Assembly: GCA_963682175.1 (NCBI GenBank)
Contig: OY821782.1
Coordinates: 27,797,741-27,861,740 of the forward strand
DNA from: Triglochin maritima
Lineage: Eukaryota > Streptophyta > Magnoliopsida > Alismatales > Juncaginaceae
Length of the DNA stretch: 64,000 nt
Reading direction: 5' to 3'
Shown here: positions 58,002-64,000 of the stretch, one piece after another
Layout of the letters: each line of letters opens with the position of its first letter
Position numbering within the stretch: position 1 is the first letter of the stretch
Translations under genes and position numbers: made by a program
The notes under the pieces: model-generated
Databases searched by the model: none
The model's input: only the letters and a program-made list of their open reading frames with translations
Told to the model about the DNA's origin: nothing

Positions 58002-58192
58002 TGATTGACATCATATCATGAATATGTTTATGTCTTATATCCTTTATTCTTAGCCTAAGCAATGCTACGTAACGAGTTTGATGTTAAGTTTCAGGAATAA
58101 ACAAGGTTGAGAAGAAGAGACTCAAAAATAACTCAAAATCAAGGAAAAGGACCAAGTTGCAAGACTTATGGACTGAGATGCAAGAGAGAATG
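58002..58192 (+). repeat. Start of an LTR in plus orientation, cut by element G
   Basis: TGATTGACATCATATCATG and the following 190 bases match the reverse complement of about 35740-35953 (GTTTCAGGAATAAACA, GAGACTCAAAAA, TATGGACTGAGATGCAAGAG). It is interrupted at 58193; the rest should lie beyond the window. Confidence 0.6.
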
Positions 58193-60981
58193 TGTAAGAC
58201 CCGCTCTCCTGCTATAATAATAATAAATCCACTCTCCTCGGTTATGCATAATTTAGTTCTTAGAATGTCAATTTGTGTTATGGTATGGTTGTTTAAGTAT
58301 ATTTGATCGGATTTCCCATTGGTCGATCGGGTGCGACACATCGAGCTAGTTCGCGGTGGGTTGACTCGATCACCTCATTTTGGGCCCGGGTGTGTGTAGA
58401 GACGACTTTGGGCTGAGCTTGGTTAGGAGTGGCATGGAATGGGAAGAGGGTTTGGGAGTTACACGAATTTTGCGAGGGAGACTTTTGGGTGTCCATGCTA
58501 GCACCATTCTTGGCATGTTTTGAAGTGGCTTCATGGCTAGGAAGTTGGAGGGTTGTGTGCACAAATATAAGGCCCTCCCATTCGTCCTCTTCCTCCCCTT
58601 TCCATCTTCACACACACCATTTCAGACCACTCATCCCTCCTCTCCAGCTGATTGGTGGGCTGATCTCCGTAGAGTTGGGAGCTACGTCAAGTGCAGCCTG
58701 GTGCGGCTAGAAGAAGAGATTGTGGGTAGAATCTCTGGAAAAACTTGGGCAATCTTCTTGCCAATCAGGTATGCTCCTGGACCCTTAGTGTAATAGGAAG
58801 CATGGAGTGTTGGATGGAGATTAGTCCAGCACAAATAGAGTGGTCGGTCTGAGGTGTGGAGTTGCACAAATGGAGATCTACCCGGTAGGGTGGACTGATG
58901 TGCACTCTCCAAATTTTCAGAGGTTGGATGAGCACCTCTCCCTCTACCACGACTTATTCCTCATGATTCCTTGGTGGTTTGTTGGAAAACCAGAGGTGGT
59001 GAGGCTGGGCCGTGGAGATCTAGAGGGGAGGGCTTTGGCGTGCATGTGTGCTTCTTGCTAGTCAACTTGTGATGTTGTTGTGTGAGCTTCGAATATTATA
59101 CTTGTGTGTGATATTGTGATCATGTCCAGACATGTATGTATGAGATGTTTCTGATATTATGTCACATACTTATATGTTATCTCATGAGTTTAGTCAGATA
59201 TCATTGTAGGACTCGTTGCTGATTTCTGCATGCATGATCTAGCTAATAGGTCTAGATAATATTGCATGAATCATTCTGATTTTAGTCCAGTAATGATCAA
59301 CAAACATATATGCTCCGATTTGTCAATCCCCCATGATATATTCATGACATTCCATCTGAAAATAAGTCGCATATGTTCATCTAGATGTTGATGCAACAGG
59401 TATAGTTCATGTCTCGACTTGAATATTGTGATGAGTTAACCCAATCTGATTTTATTCAAACCAAGTTTAGCTCAGGTGTATGATATGATTTTAGTATGAC
59501 TTAACCAATATATCATGTTATGCCTACACATGAGACTAGATTAGGATTCATCTATGATATATGCTATTCATACTATGACATCTAGTATTGTGCAAATCTA
59601 CAAGCAGGTTTATCAATATATCGGTATCGACTATGAAGGTACTTAGACTCCTGATTTCAGAGGCATGTTTTATATATAGGACTACTGATATATATAGGAA
59701 TTGATTCCTAGCCATCTAATCTCTGACCATGTTCAGGACTAGAAGTTCTAATGCATGCATGTTCTGAAATGATAGTTGGTGTATGCTATCGATTACCTCT
59801 AGTGGTTGATCATCACGTAATCTGCTGCCATACAGGTTTTGTTAATCTGATAATACCGATATATCACTGATATGAGCTGTGGTGTTGTGATTGTGGTTGA
59901 CCTTTAGGACTCACACCTTATGACATCCTCATCATGACCCGTAGATGACTCGATGTGTTGTTTACCTTGAGTTGCCACTCCGAGTATGGTTGCTTGCTGA
60001 TTTTGTGCTTAGTTTGTGTTGGGATGTTCTGATTTTGTTTCGTTTGGGGCTGTTTGGAGGGTATCCGGATACTCTTCCTTGACCACATTCCACACACTAT
60101 AGATGCATTAGATTTTTGATGCTTAAGTAGCTTGCATCGCATTTAATCTGATTAATAATTCTGGGCACATTCTGTTTTGGGCCGACGGGCCACGAGTGGG
60201 TCCTCTAGCTAGAGAGGCCATTCGCATAAGACCTTCACATTGGGAGGCCAGGCGTAAGATAAGTCCTGGGCTGGCGCGCTGCCATTCTGTCTCAGGGTAG
60301 GTATTCCCAAGTTCGCGATGGCACCATGTAGGTCACTTGCCGCGAATTGGGAGACTTATCCGGCGCACCGCTTTGTGCCGAGCAGTGGGTCACTGTCGAG
60401 TGACCGCCTTTGACCAGCGAGGCTGGTGTTCTGGTTCCTATTGAGGAATGATTCGGGTGCGCCCGACCGGCATGGCTTATGGAGTCGTAGCCTTCTGTTG
60501 CATTATGTGCTTTTCTGTTTCTGTTTCGGATGCTTTTGTCTTAGATAGATTGCATGCATTCTTCCATATAACTCTGATTGGGCCAGGAGCATGCTGGGTT
60601 TTCTTTATAGAAACTCACGCATATGTTGATGCGGTGCTTGCAGGTACTTAGATTCCTACAGGGTAGACTGGACGAGTAGTCGAAGATTCTGTACACGAGG
60701 GACACGTCGACCAGATTCTTCAGTTTGTCTTTTGCTTCCGCATTATTTATGATGTATTTCCCTTTTGAACTCGATGTAATGTATTTGACCTTTTTACCAT
60801 ATATGGATAATCTCACTTTTCAGTCATGTTTTATGTTAGTCTATCCATGTATGATCTCTCTACGTATTGTCGAGTCGTTGTTGGTCTGTCTTTTGTAACC
60901 CATTCGGTCGTCGCGGAGGTCTCTGATCGCGACACTTGTAGTCTTTCCCAGTGTGCGTACCCGCGAGATCGGGGCGTTACA
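58193..60981 (+). repeat. 5' LTR of element G
   Basis: TGTAAGACCCGC to GGGGCGTTACA, 2789 bp. A TATA-like AATATAAGG near 58563 may be the promoter. Open stretches inside (for example 58429-58793) show no known domain. Confidence 0.83.
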
Positions 60982-60984
60982 ACT

Positions 60985-60997
60985 TGGTATCAGAGCA
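60985..60997 (+). other. Primer binding site of element G (tRNA-iMet type)
   Basis: TGGTATCAGAGCA, three bases after the LTR. Confidence 0.85.
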
Positions 60998-61339
60998 GGT
61001 CGGTCCCTAAAGTGTACAGAATCCAGAGACTCACCAGTGGGGCATCTTGCCCAAACCTTGTTGGTAATTTCCCATCTTTTAGAATTGCATTCTGATTGTG
61101 ATAGATCATATTTGCATTGGTTAAATTGCTTTCTTGTGGATTGCCTTGTGTGCTTGGAGACCAAAACCACCCAGCCCTATCTACCTTTATTAGTTCCCTT
61201 GCGTGCTCCGCCGTTTTGGTGTCGAGATCACCAACAAGTCCAGCCGGTCAAGCAAGCAAGAAGTGCAAGTGCAAGAGGCGACTAGCTAGCAAGCATGGGA
61301 GGCAATTGCAGCGGGATTCCCGCAAAAATCGAAGGCTCT

Positions 61340-62400
61340 TCTCCACCAGTTTCAGGTATGCTTCTACCCCCTTAGCATAAGAGGATGTAGAGTGGGTGTT
61401 GGATGAAGTCTAGTCCAGCCCCATTGGGTTAGCCGACCTGAGGTTCGGAGTGCACAAGTGGAGATCCACCCGATAGTGTGGACTGTATAGCACCATTCGA
61501 ATTTCAGAGGTTGGTTGGGCTTTTCTCCCACTAGCACGACCCTTGCTTCATGCTTTCCTTATTGGTTTGATGAAGAAACCAGAAGGGATGAGGCTGGGCT
61601 GTGGGGAGCAAGTCGGGGTTGTGTTTGCATGCACGTTGTGCGTGATTTGCTACCACCTATTGTGGTTGAAGTTAGGATTTCTTCGTTGATCTGTTAATGT
61701 ATTTAACATGCTGTAACATGCGAATTTTGTAGGGTGTTACTGATTTTAGAACTCATGCTCCTTCATTATATCATGACTTAGTTAAGATGATATTTGCATG
61801 AATCATTACTGATCACTGATCCTAGGTCTATGCGTGACTTAGCAATGAGTCCAGATTTCCTTGCATGAGGTGCTTGCTGATTTAGGTCTTATATTCATGT
61901 ATGGATTTATAATTTCATTCAGACATTAGTTACATGAATTGTTACTATTTTAGGTCACCTAATCTTGCATGATTTCATGACTTGTTACGTCAGTAGTTTA
62001 TAAGTCATCACTGATTTTTCAGACCTTATATCTATGCATGATCTAGCTAATAAGTCTAAATAATACAGCATGACTCATTCTGATTTTAGTCCACTAACGA
62101 CCAATACAAGTATATGCTCTGATAAAACTATTTCCTAAGTTATATTCATGACATCTCATCTGAGAATAAGTTGCATAATTCCATATAGATGATAATGCAA
62201 TCGATAGGGTTGTTATGTTTCGATGCTATGATGGCTAATCTAGTTTGATTTTTTTCCAGCAGTAGCCATATCACATATATAATCTGATTTTCATATACCT
62301 CCTCTAATATCTCTTGTTATGCTCTCACATGAAAACAAAATCAGAACTCATCCATGTTTTATGCAAGTCATTCTATGGCTTATAAGTAGCAAGAAAATCT
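61340..62400 (+). repeat. LTR-derived segment inside element G
   Basis: 61343-61650 parallels 58765-59060 (CAGGTATGCT, TGTTGGATG, GTGGAGATC, TTTCAGAGGTTGG, GATGAGGCTGGGC), and about 62010-62210 parallels 59220-59400 (GCATGATCTAGCTAATA, CATTCTGATTTTAGTCCA). Order and orientation are kept; the divergence is substantial. Confidence 0.65.
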
Positions 62401-63935
62401 GAATGCATGCATGTAGATCAAATTATAAATCGATTTGCACTATTGATATTACAAGCATGTTTCATTACCTTATGTTATTGTTATATACTTGTGCTTGTTC
62501 ATATCATCTCTGATCATGTTGGGTGTTGCTAGAACTAACGTGCATGATATAATGCTTGTAGTATCTCTTTTGTGATACCCCTTTTTGTCATGGATGTGTT
62601 TTCTCCTACTGAATACATGCTATTGTTTAAATTTCATTTTATGATAATTAGGTACATCGGATACTTGTATAATTATCCTTTGAGATCTGATTTTATTGTT
62701 TATTTTTATCCCATAATTTAACTGTTGTGAAGGTGCTACATGTTAATATATCTTTAGTTGCTAAATACATGTGATTCTTTGCTAACTAAGTGGCCGTTAA
62801 GATGTTGCATGCCTATGTATTAATTAGCTACTAGTTTTATGGGAATATTCATTTTTAGATTATTGTTAGGAAGTTATACTTGTACGCATGACATCTTCGC
62901 TGGAAACAAGAAATTGCACTACATGTAAAGGCTAACCGAACATTTTAATTCAACTATTTGCATGATGCTATGCTCTAAAATTTTGGAATCAGAAGTTATT
63001 TTCCATCCATTCATGCATCCACGCCTATCACTCGTATTATCATGATTGCATCGTGGGATCTTGTATTATGCATATAGTCTCATATATCTACCAAACATAC
63101 TTAGATTCATGCATCAATGAATTCTAAACCCACGATTGCGTTATAGTAGAGTGAAGTGTTGTGTAATCATCTCATCATGACCATAGCTTCCACGGGTTGC
63201 ATGTTTGATTCCCATGATCTACAATTATTATGGCATGTGCTATACCTAATTTATTATAATTGTTGTTGCTTCTGTTATCTGTATGATAACGTGAGTGCAT
63301 GTCGTGCATGCAAGTATGTTGTGTTGTGATATTATGACTATAATACCATGATTTATTGGTTGCGTAGATACATCATGCCCATATATATTTAGCCATCGAG
63401 ATCTTATTATGATTACACGACTTAATTGCTATCCTCATACATCATGTGCATGTAGATATATAAACGCATGGAGACCTTGTTATTAGCACATGATTTAATT
63501 GCTACCTAGATATATCTTGTGCATGGGTATTGTCTATCGAGATCTTGTCAATAATTCCATGTTTTATTTGTTGTTCTCATACACGTTGTGCATATAGATA
63601 TAAATATATTATATGTTCATGTATGTTTAGTGATTGTATTTTGTGTGACATTCCTAATTAGTTTGTTGTCAATAGACATTATGATGATGCATGATTAGCT
63701 TGTTATTGTTAGGTCATACGTATATAGGTTGTTAGTTGTTGGATTCATGTGATTTGCCATGGTTAGTTCTCAGAATCTATGGCTATCATAACACTCGTAT
63801 TTCATTGTCTTATGGCCATTGTTGGCAATGTTTTTGCAGTGCCCCTTGTTTTTGTTGTTATTGCATGTTTTGTCGGAAGGATGATGTAAGGAGTTTGTAT
63901 CCAGAGCTCTTGTTAAGAGTTAGGGATAGCAAATT
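62401..63935. other. AT-rich non-coding part of element G
   Basis: No ORF with a known domain. Recurrent phrases such as ATCGAGATCTTGT and TTGTGCATGTAGATAT suggest old internal repeats. Confidence 0.45.
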
Positions 63936-63951
63936 TCGAGGACGAAATTTA

Positions 63952-63967
63952 TTTAAGGGGGGTAGGT
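63952..63967 (+). other. Polypurine tract of element G
   Basis: TTTAAGGGGGGTAGGT just before the second LTR. Confidence 0.75.
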
Positions 63968-64000
63968 TGTAAGACCCGCTCTCCTGCTATAATAATAATA
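63968..64000 (+). repeat. 3' LTR of element G (first 33 bases)
   Basis: Starts TGTAAGACCCGCTCTCC, identical to 58193-58225. Cut by the window end. Confidence 0.85.

Larger units (their letters stand above)
58193..64000 (+). mobile_element. Element G: coding-free long-LTR retrotransposon (LARD-like), right LTR cut
   Basis: 5' LTR 58193-60981; primer site 60985-60997; internal region 60982-63967; second LTR begins at 63968. The first 33 bases of both LTRs are identical. The end CGGGGCGTTACA and the motif TTCGAGGACGAAATTTATTT before the polypurine tract are typical of Tekay-type gypsy elements, but no gag or pol is found in 3 kb of internal sequence. Part of the internal region is a diverged copy of the LTR. 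Movement would need helper proteins. Confidence 0.85.

Overview
The window is a piece of a plant nuclear genome, probably a eudicot, made almost entirely of nested transposable elements around one recognisable host gene. The evidence is Ty3/gypsy and Ty1/copia LTR elements with tRNA-iMet or tRNA-Asp primer sites, CACTA elements with CACTA/TAGTG ends and 3-bp target duplications, a hAT-type MITE with an 8-bp duplication, and a split gene with GT/AG introns for a WEB-family coiled-coil protein. No rRNA, tRNA, CRISPR or prokaryotic operon signal was seen.

Layout. 1-4749: decayed minus-strand Ty3/gypsy chromovirus (element A; gag missing, pol broken, chromodomain still readable). 4750-8205: C-terminal part of a LINE ORF2 split by a 2.1-kb solo LTR (TSD AAATT). 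8986-33312: proposed WEB-family gene in three exons (8986-9050, 29463-29730, 32221-33312). Its 20-kb first intron holds a foldback element, a small CACTA element (TSD TGA) and a complete chromovirus (element B, 12896-28332, TSD TGTCG). Element B's reverse transcriptase is split by an Athila-like gag-protease element (element C, 16797-24248, TSD CATCA). Intron 2 holds another solo LTR. 33991-35953: solo LTR (TSD CACAA) carrying a hAT MITE (TSD GTATCTAT).

36211 onward: a large CACTA transposon with its left end, subterminal repeats and the start of its transposase gene. It has been invaded by a solo LTR (37939-39519, TSD GTAGT) and by a striking tandem array (39737-53088, TSD CGCTT). The array is LTR-gag-LTR-gag-LTR-gag-LTR with an exact 3947-bp period. 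Each unit codes only for a 546-residue Gag and has no pol. At 54609 the CACTA gene is cut by an LTR that itself hosts a 2462-bp CACTA element (TSD AAT) carrying an apparently intact spliced ULP1-type cysteine protease domain. 58193-64000: a coding-free long-LTR element whose internal region contains a diverged copy of its own LTR. Its second LTR begins 33 bases before the window ends.

The signals most worth following are the single-TSD tandem array of gag-only elements; the recurring palindrome CGGTCGACCG, clustered in LTRs of unrelated families (gypsy-type at 5.8-6.3, 13.7-14.4, 27.2-27.9 and 30.8-31.6 kb, copia-type four times in the array); the protease-carrying CACTA element; and the host gene that appears to keep its reading frame across TE-filled introns. 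All boundaries and comparisons were made by eye.
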